From Actinomycetospora sp. NBRC 106375 (lineage in GTDB: Bacteria > Actinomycetota > Actinomycetes > Mycobacteriales > Pseudonocardiaceae): DNA of 64,000 nucleotides. Both the position numbers and the translations under genes were made by a program. This document shows positions 7,517 through 16,399 of this stretch, in pieces. Below the pieces are notes generated by a model. The model was not told the DNA's origin, did not search any database, and saw only the letters and a list, made by a program, of their open reading frames with translations. The stretch is taken from NCBI RefSeq assembly GCF_030269665.1, contig NZ_BSTS01000011.1, positions 124,001-188,000 on the forward strand. The letters are read 5' to 3'. The stretch's first letter is position 1. Every line of letters starts with the position of its first letter.

Positions 7517-9016
7517 TCAGGCGTTCTTCTCCCGCCAGGCGCGTTCGAACGGCAGGCGCCAGGCGTTGGGCGCGATGAGCTGGTGGATGGCGTTCGGGCC
7601 CCACGAGCCGACGGGGTAGGGCTTGACCGGCGGGGGGTCGGCCAGCAGCGGGATGGAGCGCTCCCACAGCGACTCGATGCCCTCGGAGGTCGTGAACAGC
7701 GTGTGGTCGCCGCGCATCGCGTCGAGGATGAGGCGCTCGTAGGCCTCGAGGACGTCGGCGGCCTCGCCGGTCTCCTGGGTGGAGAACTGCATCGACAGCT
7801 TCTGCAGGCGCATGCCCGGGCCGGGGCGCTTGCCGTAGAACGAGAGCGACACCTTGGAGTTGTCGGCGAGGTCGAAGGTCAGGTGGTCCGGGCCCTGGGT
7901 GCCGACGCCCGAGCCCTGCGGGAACATCGTCCGCGGGGCCTCCTTGAACGCGATCGAGATGATCCGCTGGCCCTCGGCGAGGCGCTTGCCGGTGCGCAGG
8001 TAGAACGGCACGCCCGCCCAGCGCCAGTTGTCCAGCCCGACCCGCAGGGCGATGAAGGTCTCGGTGTCGGAGTCGTTCGCGACGTCGTCGTGGTCGCGGT
8101 ACCCGCCGAACTGTCCCCGGACCACGTCGCCGGGATGGATCGGGAGCAGCGAGCGGAAGACCTTGTTCTTCTCCTCGCTGATGGCGCGCGGCTCGAGGGC
8201 GGTCGGCGGTTCCATGGCGACGAACGCCATCACCTGCATGAGGTGGGTGACGACCATGTCCTTGTACGCGCCGGTGGCCTCGTAGAACGAGGCGCGCGTG
8301 TCCAGCCCGAGCTCCTCGGGGATGTCGATCTGGATGTGGTCGATGAAGTTCCGGTTCCAGATCGGCTCGAAGAGGCCGTTGGCGAAACGGAAGGCCAGGA
8401 CGTTCTGCGCGGCCTCCTTGCCGAGGAAGTGGTCGATGCGGAAGACCTGCGACTCGTCGAAGACCTTGTGGACGAAGTCGTTGAGCTTCACGGCGCTCTC
8501 GAAGTCGTGCCCGAACGGCTTCTCCATGATCACGCGGGAGCCGCCGACCAGGTCGGCGTCGCGCAGCATCTCGACCACGGCCTGGGCGGCCTTCGGGGGC
8601 ACCGACAGGTAGTGCAGGAGCCGCGCGTCGTCGCCGAGCTTGGACTGGGCCTCCTTCACCGCCGTCGTGAGTCCCTCCGGCCCGGCGCCCTGCGGGACGT
8701 ACGTCAGCCGCTCGGCGAAGTCGGCCCAGTCGTCCTCGGCGAGCCGGTGCATCCCGTAGTTCTGGACGGCGTCGTGGGCGAGATCCCGGAACGCCCCGGT
8801 GTCGAGGTCCTCCATGGCCGTGCCCACGATCCGGATCGCCGGGGCGAGCTCCGACTCGGCGAGGTACGCCAGCCCCGGGAGGAGCTTGCGCTTGGCGAGG
8901 TCGCCGGTGCAGCCGAACAGGACGATCACATGCGGGGCGATCGGCTCGAGGTCGCGCCGGAAGGGGCGCGAGCCCGGGCCGGGATACGCGACGGATTCCA
9001 GCTCGCGTTCGGTCAT
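7517..9016 (-). CDS. zwf: Glucose-6-phosphate 1-dehydrogenase
   Basis: 499 residues, the normal length. It oxidises glucose 6-phosphate to 6-phosphogluconolactone and makes NADPH at the entry to the oxidative pentose phosphate pathway. The nucleotide loop is IVLFGCTGDLAKRKLLPGL and the substrate site RIDHFLGKEAAQN carries the catalytic His. The frame stays open far upstream, but ATG 9016 (MTERELESVAYPG) gives the usual N-terminus. No opcA, tal or gnd is adjacent, so this copy is outside the usual pentose-phosphate cluster and may be a paralogue. Confidence 0.95.
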   Translation of the reverse strand: MTERELESVAYPGPGSRPFRRDLEPIAPHVIVLFGCTGDLAKRKLLPGLAYLAESELAPAIRIVGTAMEDLDTGAFRDLAHDAVQNYGMHRLAEDDWADFAERLTYVPQGAGPEGLTTAVKEAQSKLGDDARLLHYLSVPPKAAQAVVEMLRDADLVGGSRVIMEKPFGHDFESAVKLNDFVHKVFDESQVFRIDHFLGKEAAQNVLAFRFANGLFEPIWNRNFIDHIQIDIPEELGLDTRASFYEATGAYKDMVVTHLMQVMAFVAMEPPTALEPRAISEEKNKVFRSLLPIHPGDVVRGQFGGYRDHDDVANDSDTETFIALRVGLDNWRWAGVPFYLRTGKRLAEGQRIISIAFKEAPRTMFPQGSGVGTQGPDHLTFDLADNSKVSLSFYGKRPGPGMRLQKLSMQFSTQETGEAADVLEAYERLILDAMRGDHTLFTTSEGIESLWERSIPLLADPPPVKPYPVGSWGPNAIHQLIAPNAWRLPFERAWREKNA

Positions 9017-9072
9017 GTGACGTGACGTTAGACCTCGGAAGTGACGTGCGTGGGTCCGCGCGCGGAACCGGA

Positions 9073-9480
9073 TCAGCCGCTCTCGAGGATCGTCCGCAGC
9101 TTCTCGAGGTCCGCGGCGACGGCCGCGGCGTCGGCGGCGAAGTCCTCGTCGCTCATGCCGTCCCGGCGGCGCACGTGGAACACGAGCTCGGCGCCGTCGC
9201 CGTTCGGGACGACGCGCAGCGGGTTCTCCATCTCCACCCCCGAGGCCAGCCGCACGACGTGGTCGAGCACGCCGAACTCGTTCTCCGGCGTGAACGTCAC
9301 CTCGACGCGGCCGAGGGGCGAGTCCATGATCCAGGTGTCGGGCCGGTCGGTGGCCTCGACGCGGGCGCTGGCCAGCCCGGCCGCCCAGTCGACGAGGTGC
9401 CGGGGGTCGGCCGCGTAGGCGTACACGTCCTTCCACTGCCGCGCGATCACCGTGCTCACCAGTCGGGTCTGCGTCGTCAT
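9073..9480 (-). CDS. SRPBCC (START-like) small protein
   Basis: 135 residues with the polyketide-cyclase/START-like helix-grip pattern: ISTVIARQWKDVYAYAADPRHLVDW-type N-terminus (here TRLVSTVIARQWKDVYAYAA), alternating strands in the middle and a C-terminal helix DEDFAADAAAVAADLEKLRT. Start ATG at 9480 is chosen because homologous folds begin there; the frame is open further upstream. It probably binds a hydrophobic ligand. Function is unknown. Confidence 0.7.
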   Translation of the reverse strand: MTTQTRLVSTVIARQWKDVYAYAADPRHLVDWAAGLASARVEATDRPDTWIMDSPLGRVEVTFTPENEFGVLDHVVRLASGVEMENPLRVVPNGDGAELVFHVRRRDGMSDEDFAADAAAVAADLEKLRTILESG

Positions 9481-9548
9481 GACGACGATCCTGGCGGTCG
9501 ACGCCGGCCCGGTCGTGAACGGATCGGACACCGCTAGCGTCGCGGACC

Positions 9549-10955
9549 ATGGAGCTGCGGACGTCCGCCGGCGTCGCGCGGGGGGTCGAGGGCGGCGGGG
9601 TGGTGGCGTTCCTCGGCCTGCCGTACGCGCACGCGCCGGCGGGGGAGCGGCGGTTCGCGGTGCCGGTGCCGGTGCGCGGCTGGGACGGGGTGCGGGACGC
9701 GACACGCTTCGGCCCGGCGGCGCCGCAGGGCCCGCCCGCGCCCGGAGCGCCGTCGGCCTGGCGGCCCGGGGACGGGATCGGCGAGCTGACGGTCAGCGTC
9801 TGGACGCCCGATCCCGGCGGTGCCGGGCTGCCGGTCATCGTGTGGTTTCACGGTGGCGCCTGGGTGGTCGGCGCACCGAGCATGCCGCTGCACGACGGTG
9901 CCCGCCTCGCCGGCGCGGGCGCGGTGGTGGTCTCGGTCGGCTCCCGGCTCGGCGCCGAGGGGTTCCTGGCGCTGCCCGGCGCGCCCGACAACCGCGGGCT
10001 GCGCGACCAGATCGCGGCGCTGACGTGGGTGCACGAGCACATCGCCTCGTTCGGCGGCGATCCGGCTCGCGTCACGGTCGCCGGGCAGTCCGCCGGGGCG
10101 GCGTCGGTGGCGGTGCTGCTCGCCGCGCCGGGCACCGTGGGCCTCCTGCACCGCGCGATCGCCGCCAGCGTCCACGCGGGCTTCCGCTCGCCCGCGGAGG
10201 CCGTCGGCGTGACCGGGCGCCTCGCCGAGGCGCTCGGCGTGGCGCCGACGGTCGCGGGCTTCCGTGACCTGCCGCCCGAGCGGATCGTCGAGACCCAGGG
10301 CGCGCCCCTGCGCGGGCCGGCCGACGGCGTCACGGCGTTCGGGCCGGTCATCGACAACGACATCGTGGTCGGCCAGCCGTGGGAGGGGCTCGCGCGGCGG
10401 CCACGGCCGGACGTCCCGCTGATGGTCACCTGCACCCGCGAGGAGGGCCGCGTCTACCCGCTCCCGCCCGCCGGCACGGACCCCCGTGACGTCGCCGTGG
10501 CGCTCGGGCTCGACGCCGACGCGTACGCGGCCGGTGACGGGGACGGCGCGATCGTCCGGATGGTCTCCGACGCACTGCACCGCCTGCCGGCGCGATGGAC
10601 CGCGCGCGCTCACGCGGCCGCGGGCGGACCGGTCTGGGCGGCCGAGCTGGTCTGGCCCAGCCCGCGCCTCGGGGCGTGCCACGGGCTGGACGTGCCGCTG
10701 GTGCTCGGCACCGTCGACGCGCGCCCGGCCGTCCGGATGCTCGGTGCCCCGCCGCCGGCGGAGGGCGTCGCCCTCGGTGCCGCCATGCGCCGGTCGTGGG
10801 TCCGGTTCGCCGCCACGGGCGACCCGGGGTGGACGCCGTACGACCTCGCCACCGGCACCACGCGGCTCTGGGACACGGTGACCTCCGAGGTCCCCGACCC
10901 GATCGGGGCCGCCGACGTCCGGCCGCACGGCGCGGTCACCCCCGGCCCGCCATGA
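9549..10955 (+). CDS. Type-B carboxylesterase
   Basis: 468 residues, alpha/beta hydrolase of the cholinesterase-like family. Features in order: FLGLPYAHAPAGERRF at the N-terminus, oxyanion loop WFHGGAW, the conserved NRGLRDQIAALTWVHEHI, nucleophile elbow GQSAG, an acidic residue in TREEGRV and His in CHGLDVPLVLG. It should hydrolyse carboxylic esters; the natural substrate is unknown. No signal peptide is apparent, so it is probably cytoplasmic. The exonuclease/phosphatase gene starts seven bases after its stop. Confidence 0.9.
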   Translation: MELRTSAGVARGVEGGGVVAFLGLPYAHAPAGERRFAVPVPVRGWDGVRDATRFGPAAPQGPPAPGAPSAWRPGDGIGELTVSVWTPDPGGAGLPVIVWFHGGAWVVGAPSMPLHDGARLAGAGAVVVSVGSRLGAEGFLALPGAPDNRGLRDQIAALTWVHEHIASFGGDPARVTVAGQSAGAASVAVLLAAPGTVGLLHRAIAASVHAGFRSPAEAVGVTGRLAEALGVAPTVAGFRDLPPERIVETQGAPLRGPADGVTAFGPVIDNDIVVGQPWEGLARRPRPDVPLMVTCTREEGRVYPLPPAGTDPRDVAVALGLDADAYAAGDGDGAIVRMVSDALHRLPARWTARAHAAAGGPVWAAELVWPSPRLGACHGLDVPLVLGTVDARPAVRMLGAPPPAEGVALGAAMRRSWVRFAATGDPGWTPYDLATGTTRLWDTVTSEVPDPIGAADVRPHGAVTPGPP

Positions 10956-10962
10956 TCGCGCC

Positions 10963-11904
10963 GTGGGCAGGGGAGGCGCGGTGCTCGGCGCCGCGGCGGG
11001 GGCCGGCGCGGCGACGGCGCTGCTCGTCCCCGAGACCGTCGGCCGCGAGCGCAGCTTCCCGTGGCCGGCGCTGCTCGCCGCACGGCCGGCGCTCGCCGGC
11101 GGCGTCGGCGTCGCGGCCGGTGCGCTGACGGCCGTCCACCCGCGTGCCCGCCCCGCCGCCCTCGGCGCGGCGGCCGTCGCCGGGGCGGTGCTCGCGGACC
11201 CGCGGCGGCGGAGCGGGCGCCGGCCCGCGCCCGGCCCGGTGCGCCTCACCGTCCTCGTCGCCAACGTCTGGCAGGGCCGCGCCGACCCGGCCGCGCTGGC
11301 GGCGATCGTGCGCACCCACCGCCCCGACCTCGTCGTCCTCCCCGAGGCGGGCAAGCCGTTCCTGGCGCGGCTCGAGGCCGAGCTGCCCGCCGGCCACCGG
11401 GCCGTCACGGCTCCGCCGCCGCGCCCCGATCGGCACGTACCGGACGACCCCGACGGCCCGTGGACCACGGTGCTCACCGCCGGCTCGCTCGGTGCCGTCG
11501 ACGTCGCTCCGGCGGTCACCGAGGCGTCCTACGGCTGGCTCGAGGTGCGCGGCGGCGCGCTGGGCGACGTGCGGGTGCTCGCGGCGCACCCGGTGGCCCC
11601 GGTCCCCGGCCTGACCGGCCGCTGGGCCGCCGAGCTCGACCTCGCGGCCGCCTGGCGCGCCGCGGCGGGTGGGCCGACGGTGATCGCCGGCGACCTCAAC
11701 ACCACCGTCGAGCACCGCGCGATCGCCGCCCTCGGGGACGGGCGCACGCCGGGAGGCCCGCCGACGTGGCCCGCGCACTGGCCCCGCCGGCTCGGGTTCC
11801 GTATCGACCACGTCCTGGCCGGCGGCGGGATCGCGGTCCACCGGACGCGGGTGCTCGACCTGCCCGGCAGCGACCACCGCGCGGTGCTCGCCGACCTCGG
11901 CTGA
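10963..11904 (+). CDS. Membrane-anchored endonuclease/exonuclease/phosphatase-family protein
   Basis: 313 residues. The first ~85 residues hold Ala/Gly-rich hydrophobic segments (GAAAGAGAATALLV and ARPALAGGVGVAAGALTAV) consistent with two to three membrane helices. The EEP fold follows: LTVLVANVWQGRAD, DLVVLPEA, GDLNTT and the closing SDHRAVLADL with the catalytic Asp-His pair. It may be a phosphodiesterase or nuclease acting outside the membrane. Its stop abuts the convergent dioxygenase stop, both TGA within TGATCA. Confidence 0.8.
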   Translation: MGRGGAVLGAAAGAGAATALLVPETVGRERSFPWPALLAARPALAGGVGVAAGALTAVHPRARPAALGAAAVAGAVLADPRRRSGRRPAPGPVRLTVLVANVWQGRADPAALAAIVRTHRPDLVVLPEAGKPFLARLEAELPAGHRAVTAPPPRPDRHVPDDPDGPWTTVLTAGSLGAVDVAPAVTEASYGWLEVRGGALGDVRVLAAHPVAPVPGLTGRWAAELDLAAAWRAAAGGPTVIAGDLNTTVEHRAIAALGDGRTPGGPPTWPAHWPRRLGFRIDHVLAGGGIAVHRTRVLDLPGSDHRAVLADLG

Positions 11905-12837
11905 TCACGGCACCGCGAACGTCGCCCCGCTGCCCATCCCCGTGATCCACTCCGGCACCGGCTCGTAGCTGGTCCACGCCAGCGGCGTCGCGACCGCGGC
12001 CGCGCCGATCAGCCAGGTGCGGATCTCGTGGCCCCCGGTGCCCGCCGCCTCCTCGAGACCCTCGTGCCCGAGCGCCGCGATCGCGTCGAGGTCGCCCGCG
12101 GTGAGGCGGTCGAGGAACCAGCGGTCCCAGGCGTCGTTCACCCGCGCGTCCGGGTCGCCGCCCATCGCGCGCACCTTGGGCTCGCGCGCCGCGGCGAACG
12201 CCTGCGCGTCCTGCCGTCCGTGGATCAGCGACGCGCGCTTCTCGCCCACCACCGAGGGGTCCCGCGGGTCGTTCGACGGCAGCCAGTGCGACAGCCCGCC
12301 GCTGGCGACCACCAGCACGCGGCCCGCCGGACCGGCCGCGAGCGCTTTGCCGAGCGCGTCCCCGAGCGCCACGCAGCGCGCGAGCGTCGGCAGCGGCGGG
12401 GCGGCGGTGTTCACCACGAGCGGGACGAGCGGGATCGTCGTCCCGCCGGTGACCATCTCGTAGCCCTGCACGATGCCGTGGTCGACGGTCAGGGCGTAGG
12501 ACAGCGCGAGGTCGAACCCGGCGTCGGTGAGCCCGTCGTACACCGACCACGCGAGGTCGCCCGCCACCGGCAGCGGGCCGGAGGTGCTGCCGTAGTCGCC
12601 GAACCCGACGGCCTCCTCGACGCCGAGCACGAACGGGGGCATGACGTCGTAGAAGTTGCCGTGGAAGTGGTCGGGGCCCACGACGACGACGGCGTCGGGC
12701 GCCAGGCGGGCGACGGCGTCGCGCACCCGCGCGGCGTCCGCGAGGAAGGGCGCGCCCGGGTCGTCGGGGCCCGCGGGGGGCAGGAGCGTCGCGAACGGCG
12801 AGTGCGACATCCCGACGAAGCCGACGATCTCGCTCAT
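11905..12837 (-). CDS. MhpB-type class III extradiol ring-cleavage dioxygenase
   Basis: 310 residues, close to E. coli MhpB in length and order of motifs. MhpB opens 2,3-dihydroxyphenylpropionate by Fe(II)-dependent meta-cleavage. Metal and acid/base residues are recognisable in MSHSPF, GPDHFHGNFYDVMPP, LTVDHGI, SGGLSHWLP and HEIRTW, and the end PEWITGMGS is typical. It is the last gene of a four-gene operon (SDR, cupin, hydrolase, dioxygenase) linked by 4-base overlaps. ATG 12837 is fixed by the ATGA overlap. The actual catechol is unknown. Confidence 0.88.
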   Translation of the reverse strand: MSEIVGFVGMSHSPFATLLPPAGPDDPGAPFLADAARVRDAVARLAPDAVVVVGPDHFHGNFYDVMPPFVLGVEEAVGFGDYGSTSGPLPVAGDLAWSVYDGLTDAGFDLALSYALTVDHGIVQGYEMVTGGTTIPLVPLVVNTAAPPLPTLARCVALGDALGKALAAGPAGRVLVVASGGLSHWLPSNDPRDPSVVGEKRASLIHGRQDAQAFAAAREPKVRAMGGDPDARVNDAWDRWFLDRLTAGDLDAIAALGHEGLEEAAGTGGHEIRTWLIGAAAVATPLAWTSYEPVPEWITGMGSGATFAVP

Positions 12838-13703
12838 GCCGTCACCCGCACGGCGCCCAGGAAGGCCTCGTGCTGCTCGACGAACTCGCCCGGCTTCTCC
12901 CACTGCGGCCAGTGCCCGGCGCCGGTGATCACGTGCAGCCGGGCGTCGGGCAGCCAGTCGAGCAGCATCTGCGCCTCGTCAAGCCCGCCGGTGGGGTCGT
13001 GGTCGGTCCAGAGCAGCAGCGTCGGCGCGGTGATCCGCCCGACCCAGGACGGGTCCCAGCTGAAGCGGGCGCGCGTCGCGGGGTCCTGCAGCACGAGGAT
13101 GTTGTCGACGGCGCGGCGGAAGCCGTCGCGGGTGTAGACGGCGCGGCGCAGGTCGACGAGCTCGTCGGTGACCATGGTCGTGTCGTGGAACAGCCACGCG
13201 ACGCGGGCGCGCACCGTCGCGTCGGACGGGTCCTCCACCGCGGCCGTCGTGCTGGCCTTCAGCCGTGCCATGACCTCGGGCTTGTTCGCGATGTTGCCCG
13301 GGGTGTTGAGCACGATGCACTCGACGCGCTCGGGGTGGTGCGCGGCGGTCCACGCCACGACCCACCCGCCGAGCGACTCCCCGGACAGGTGCGCGCGCCC
13401 GATGCCGAGGGCGTCCATGAGCCCGAGCAGGTGGTCGGAGAGGACGTCGACGGTGTAGGGCATGTCGGGGAGGGCCGACCAGCCGTGGCCGACCATGTCG
13501 TAGGCGGTGACGCGGAAGCTCCGCGCGAGCCCGGCGATGTCGCGGGCGTAGGCCTCGAGGTGCCCGCCGGTCCCGTGGAGCAGGACGAGGTCGGGGCCCG
13601 CCCCGGCGCGCAGCACGCGCGTGCGCACCCCGCCCACGTCGAGGTGGCGGAGCTCGTGGTCGACGTCCGCGAGCTCGGCCCAGATGCTGACGTGGTCCGT
13701 CAT
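12834..13703 (-). CDS. Alpha/beta hydrolase, MhpC-like C-C bond hydrolase
   Basis: 289 residues. LVLLHGTGGHLEAYARDI provides the oxyanion loop, GESLGGW the nucleophile Ser, and GAGHWPQWEKP the His. This pattern is that of hydrolases that split meta-cleavage products into a 2-hydroxydienoate and an acid, and its partner next door is the dioxygenase that would make that product. It overlaps the cupin stop and the dioxygenase start by four bases each, so start and end are secure. A paralogue lies at 42759-43601. Confidence 0.88.
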   Translation of the reverse strand: MTDHVSIWAELADVDHELRHLDVGGVRTRVLRAGAGPDLVLLHGTGGHLEAYARDIAGLARSFRVTAYDMVGHGWSALPDMPYTVDVLSDHLLGLMDALGIGRAHLSGESLGGWVVAWTAAHHPERVECIVLNTPGNIANKPEVMARLKASTTAAVEDPSDATVRARVAWLFHDTTMVTDELVDLRRAVYTRDGFRRAVDNILVLQDPATRARFSWDPSWVGRITAPTLLLWTDHDPTGGLDEAQMLLDWLPDARLHVITGAGHWPQWEKPGEFVEQHEAFLGAVRVTA

Positions 13704-14188
13704 GAGGGATCCCCTTTGAACATGGCGCGGGCCTCGGCCACGGTGACCAGCCCGGCGCTCTGTCGCCGGTTGACCCCGAGCGCCCCGAGCAGCCGCGAGT
13801 TCTCGATCGTCAGGAACTCGACCGGCTGCTCGGTCGAGGCGTTGTAGTGCCGGTGCCAGGTCCACGGCGGGGTGTAGACGAAGCTGCCGGTCGTCCACTC
13901 GACGGTCTCGTCCTCGATCTCGCTGTAGCCGTCGCCCGAGATCACGAAGTGGACGGTCTCGTGGTGGTGGCGCTGCATGTCCGAGCTCGCCGACGGGGGG
14001 ATCGTCTGGCGGAACAGCTCGAACGTCGCCGTCGGGAGGTTCCCGACGACCGACAGCGACGTCGGGTTGTGCACCTCGCCGGCGGGCAGGGGCTGGAGCT
14101 CGTCGGGGTGCACGACGAGCGGTCGGGCGCCGCTCGGCGGCACCTCGGGGTTCAGGCCCGCGAGGAACGCGGCCACGTCGAAGCTCAC
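13700..14188 (-). CDS. Cupin-domain protein of the first catabolic operon
   Basis: 162 residues. The metal-type cupin motifs are present: QRHHHETVHFVISGDGYSEI (His-His...Glu) and TPPWTWHRHYN with the last His. Family members range from dioxygenases and isomerases to sensors. The GTG start at 14188 overlaps the SDR stop (GTGA) and the stop overlaps the hydrolase start (ATGA), so it is a true operon member. It may act on the ring-cleavage substrate or product; that is inference. Confidence 0.82.
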   Translation of the reverse strand: MSFDVAAFLAGLNPEVPPSGARPLVVHPDELQPLPAGEVHNPTSLSVVGNLPTATFELFRQTIPPSASSDMQRHHHETVHFVISGDGYSEIEDETVEWTTGSFVYTPPWTWHRHYNASTEQPVEFLTIENSRLLGALGVNRRQSAGLVTVAEARAMFKGDPS

Positions 14189-14964
14189 CACGTCGTCTCC
14201 GTCCGTCCGCCGTCCACGGTCAGCACCGTGCCGGTCACGTAGCCCGCCGCGGGCGAGGCGAGGAAGGCGATCGCCGCGGCGATCTCGTCGGGGGTGCCGG
14301 ACCGTCCGGCGGGGACGACCGCGAGGTCGTCGGCGTCGGCCTGCTCGGGGCTCGCGCCCGTCGCCGCCGCGCGGTTGGCCAGGATCTGCGCGCGGCGGTC
14401 CGTCGCGACCGGCCCGGGCGCCACGCAGTTGACGGTCACCCCGTCGCCGGCGACCTCGGTGGCGAGCAGCTTCGCGGCCGCGGTCATCGCCGAGCGCAGG
14501 ACGGTGGAGATCGCCAGGTCGGGCATCGGCTGGCGGACCGCGGTCGAGGTGACGACGACGACCCGCCCGAAACCCCGCTCCTGCATGCCGGCGACGACGT
14601 TCCGGGCGACCGCCAGGGGGCCGATCAGCAGCAGGTCGGCGCCGTCGCGCCAGTCGTCCGCGTCGACGTCGAGGATGCGGGCGGGCCGCGGACCGCCGGC
14701 GTTGAGCACCAGGACGGCGATCTCCCCGAAGCGGTCCTCGACCTCGGCCACCAGGTCGTCGGCGCCGTCCGGGTCGGCGAGGTCGGCGACGGCCCACCGG
14801 ACCTCGCGACCGGTCGCCTCCGTCAGGTCCGCCGCGGTGGCCCGCAGGGTCTCCTCGGTGCGCCCGGCGAGGACCACGTCCCAGCCGTCGTGCGCGAGCC
14901 GCTCGGCGGTGGCGCGCCCGATCCCGCTCGCGCCGCCGCCCACCAGAGCCGTGGTTGCCTTGAT
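14185..14964 (-). CDS. Short-chain dehydrogenase/reductase, apparent ATC start
   Basis: About 259 residues, classical SDR length. NAD(P) loop GGGASGIGR, NAG motif VLNAGG, and C-terminal TVLTVDGG are clear. An active-site Ser lies in VVTSTAV; the usual Tyr-x-x-x-Lys is not obvious (AISTVLRSAMTAAAKLLATE has Lys but no Tyr at the expected place). The first ATG/GTG/TTG in frame is GTG 14943, which would delete the first beta strand. An ATC at 14964-14962 follows GGGAGGG with four bases between and restores KATTALVGGG, so I use it. Confidence 0.75.
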   Translation of the reverse strand: MKATTALVGGGASGIGRATAERLAHDGWDVVLAGRTEETLRATAADLTEATGREVRWAVADLADPDGADDLVAEVEDRFGEIAVLVLNAGGPRPARILDVDADDWRDGADLLLIGPLAVARNVVAGMQERGFGRVVVVTSTAVRQPMPDLAISTVLRSAMTAAAKLLATEVAGDGVTVNCVAPGPVATDRRAQILANRAAATGASPEQADADDLAVVPAGRSGTPDEIAAAIAFLASPAAGYVTGTVLTVDGGRTETTW

Positions 14965-15026
14965 GACGCCCTCCCTGGATGCTGCCGGACACCGAGCAGC
15001 GTGACCGGCGCCGGGAGGAGACAGCG

Positions 15027-15824
15027 ATGGTCAGTCCCACTCAACGGGACGTCCGGGACGAGGTCGGTGTCCTCGACGGCGCAGCGGCGGCGTCGGGCGG
15101 CCTCGACCGGGCCGCGGCGATCCTCGACGCGTTCGACGCGACGCACCGCGAGCTGACCCTCGCCTCGCTGGTGCGCCGGTGCGGGCTGCCGCGCTCGACC
15201 ACCCACCGGACCGCCGACCGGATGCTGCGGCTGGGCTGGCTCGACAAGCCCGCCGACCGGTACCGCATCGGCCAGCGGCTCTTCGAGCTCTCCGGCCTGG
15301 TGCCGATCCGCCACGAGCTGCGCGAGGCGGTGCTGCCGTTCCTGCACGACCTGCACGCCGCGGTGAAGGTGGCCGTGCAGCTCGGCGTGCTGCACGGGGC
15401 CGAGGTCCTGGTGGTCGAGAAGATCACCGGGCACCGGCCGATGCCGATGCTCTCGCAGGTGGGCGGCACGATCCCCGCGTACTGCTCGGCGCTGGGCCGG
15501 GCGATCCTCGCGTGGTCGCCCGCCGAGGCCGTCGACGTCGCCCTCTCCGGGCCGCTGCCGGCGCGCACGCCCCGCACCCTGACCGGGCCGGACGCCGTGC
15601 GCCGCGAGCTCGCCGCGATCCCCGACCGGGGCTGGGCCGTCGAGCGCGAGGAGGGCAACATCGGCGTCTCCTGCGTGGCCGCGCCGATCTTCGGGCCGCT
15701 GGGCGAGGTCGTCGCCGCGCTCTCGGTGACCGGCCCGTCGGCGGCGGTGCGCTCGGAGCGCGCGGGCCCGCCGGTGCAGCTCGCGGCCGCGGCCGCGTCC
15801 CGGGCGTACAGCGCCCGCCGCTGA
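15027..15824 (+). CDS. IclR-family transcriptional regulator of the first catabolic module
   Basis: 265 residues. The N-terminal winged helix (about 23-85) includes LTLASLVRRCGLPRSTTHRT, and the ligand domain ends with EEGNIGVSCVAAPIFG, the typical IclR pocket strand. ATG 15027 is chosen for GGAGGAG about seven bases upstream; the longer frame has none. It is divergent from the SDR operon and precedes the cupin-monooxygenase pair, so it probably controls both. Candidate operators GTCCC-N7-GGGAC lie at 15034-15050 and 15831-15847. Effector unknown. Confidence 0.9.
   Translation: MVSPTQRDVRDEVGVLDGAAAASGGLDRAAAILDAFDATHRELTLASLVRRCGLPRSTTHRTADRMLRLGWLDKPADRYRIGQRLFELSGLVPIRHELREAVLPFLHDLHAAVKVAVQLGVLHGAEVLVVEKITGHRPMPMLSQVGGTIPAYCSALGRAILAWSPAEAVDVALSGPLPARTPRTLTGPDAVRRELAAIPDRGWAVEREEGNIGVSCVAAPIFGPLGEVVAALSVTGPSAAVRSERAGPPVQLAAAAASRAYSARR
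15034..15050. promoter_or_regulatory. Candidate IclR operator, copy 1 (GTCCC-N7-GGGAC)
   Basis: A 17-bp inverted repeat, GTCCC then seven bases then GGGAC, lies just after the IclR start codon. The same pattern recurs at 15831-15847 before the cupin gene, and one extra flanking G plus T, A and C in the spacer are shared. Binding by the neighbouring IclR protein is inferred. Confidence 0.4.
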
Positions 15825-15830
15825 CCCGCG

Positions 15831-15847
15831 GTCCCGGTGAGCGGGAC
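15831..15847. promoter_or_regulatory. Candidate IclR operator, copy 2 (GTCCC-N7-GGGAC)
   Basis: The second copy of the 17-bp inverted repeat sits in the 86-base gap between the IclR gene and the cupin gene, where the promoter of the cupin-monooxygenase pair must lie. Confidence 0.45.
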
Positions 15848-15910
15848 GCGATGTTGGTGCCGTCGAGACCCCGGCTGACTCTGTGACCCCACCCACATGA
15901 GGAGGCACCG

Positions 15911-16399
15911 ATGTCGTTGGGCGGCGGATACATGCTCTCGTCCCGGGAGGGCCGGCAGATCCCGGCGATCGGGCTGAACATCACGGCGAAGGCCACGGGC
16001 GAGAACACGAAGGACGCCTACTCGCTGTTCGAGTACGCCATCCCCGGCGGGGTCAGCGGCCCGCCGCCGCACGTGCACACCCGCGAGGACGAGTCGTTCA
16101 TCTGCCTCGCCGGGAAGCTCGACGTGATGCTCGGCGGCGAGGACGTCACCATCGGCCACGGCGACTACCTGCTGCTGCCCCGCGACGTCGTGCACACCTT
16201 CCGCAACCCGTACGACGACGAGGCGCGCGTGATCTCGGTGGTCTCGCCGGCCGGGCTCGAGGCGTACTACCAGGCGCTCGCCGACCTGCCGCCCGGGCCG
16301 AAGGACATCTCGGTCATGAAGGCGATCATGGCGGACTTCGGCATCGAGCTGCGTCTGCCCGAGGGCGCCGCGGCGCCGGGTGCGGGGACCCCGTCGTGA
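15911..16399 (+). CDS. Cupin-domain protein paired with a flavin monooxygenase
   Basis: 162 residues. Cupin motif 1 is PPPHVHTREDESFICLAGKL and motif 2 is LPRDVVHTFRN, giving His/His/Glu/His as a plausible metal site. The ATG follows GAGGAGG with a good spacing. It overlaps the monooxygenase by GTGA, so they form one translation-coupled unit. Many proteins of this subclass resemble quercetinase-like or sugar-binding cupins; the reaction is unknown. Confidence 0.82.
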   Translation: MSLGGGYMLSSREGRQIPAIGLNITAKATGENTKDAYSLFEYAIPGGVSGPPPHVHTREDESFICLAGKLDVMLGGEDVTIGHGDYLLLPRDVVHTFRNPYDDEARVISVVSPAGLEAYYQALADLPPGPKDISVMKAIMADFGIELRLPEGAAAPGAGTPS

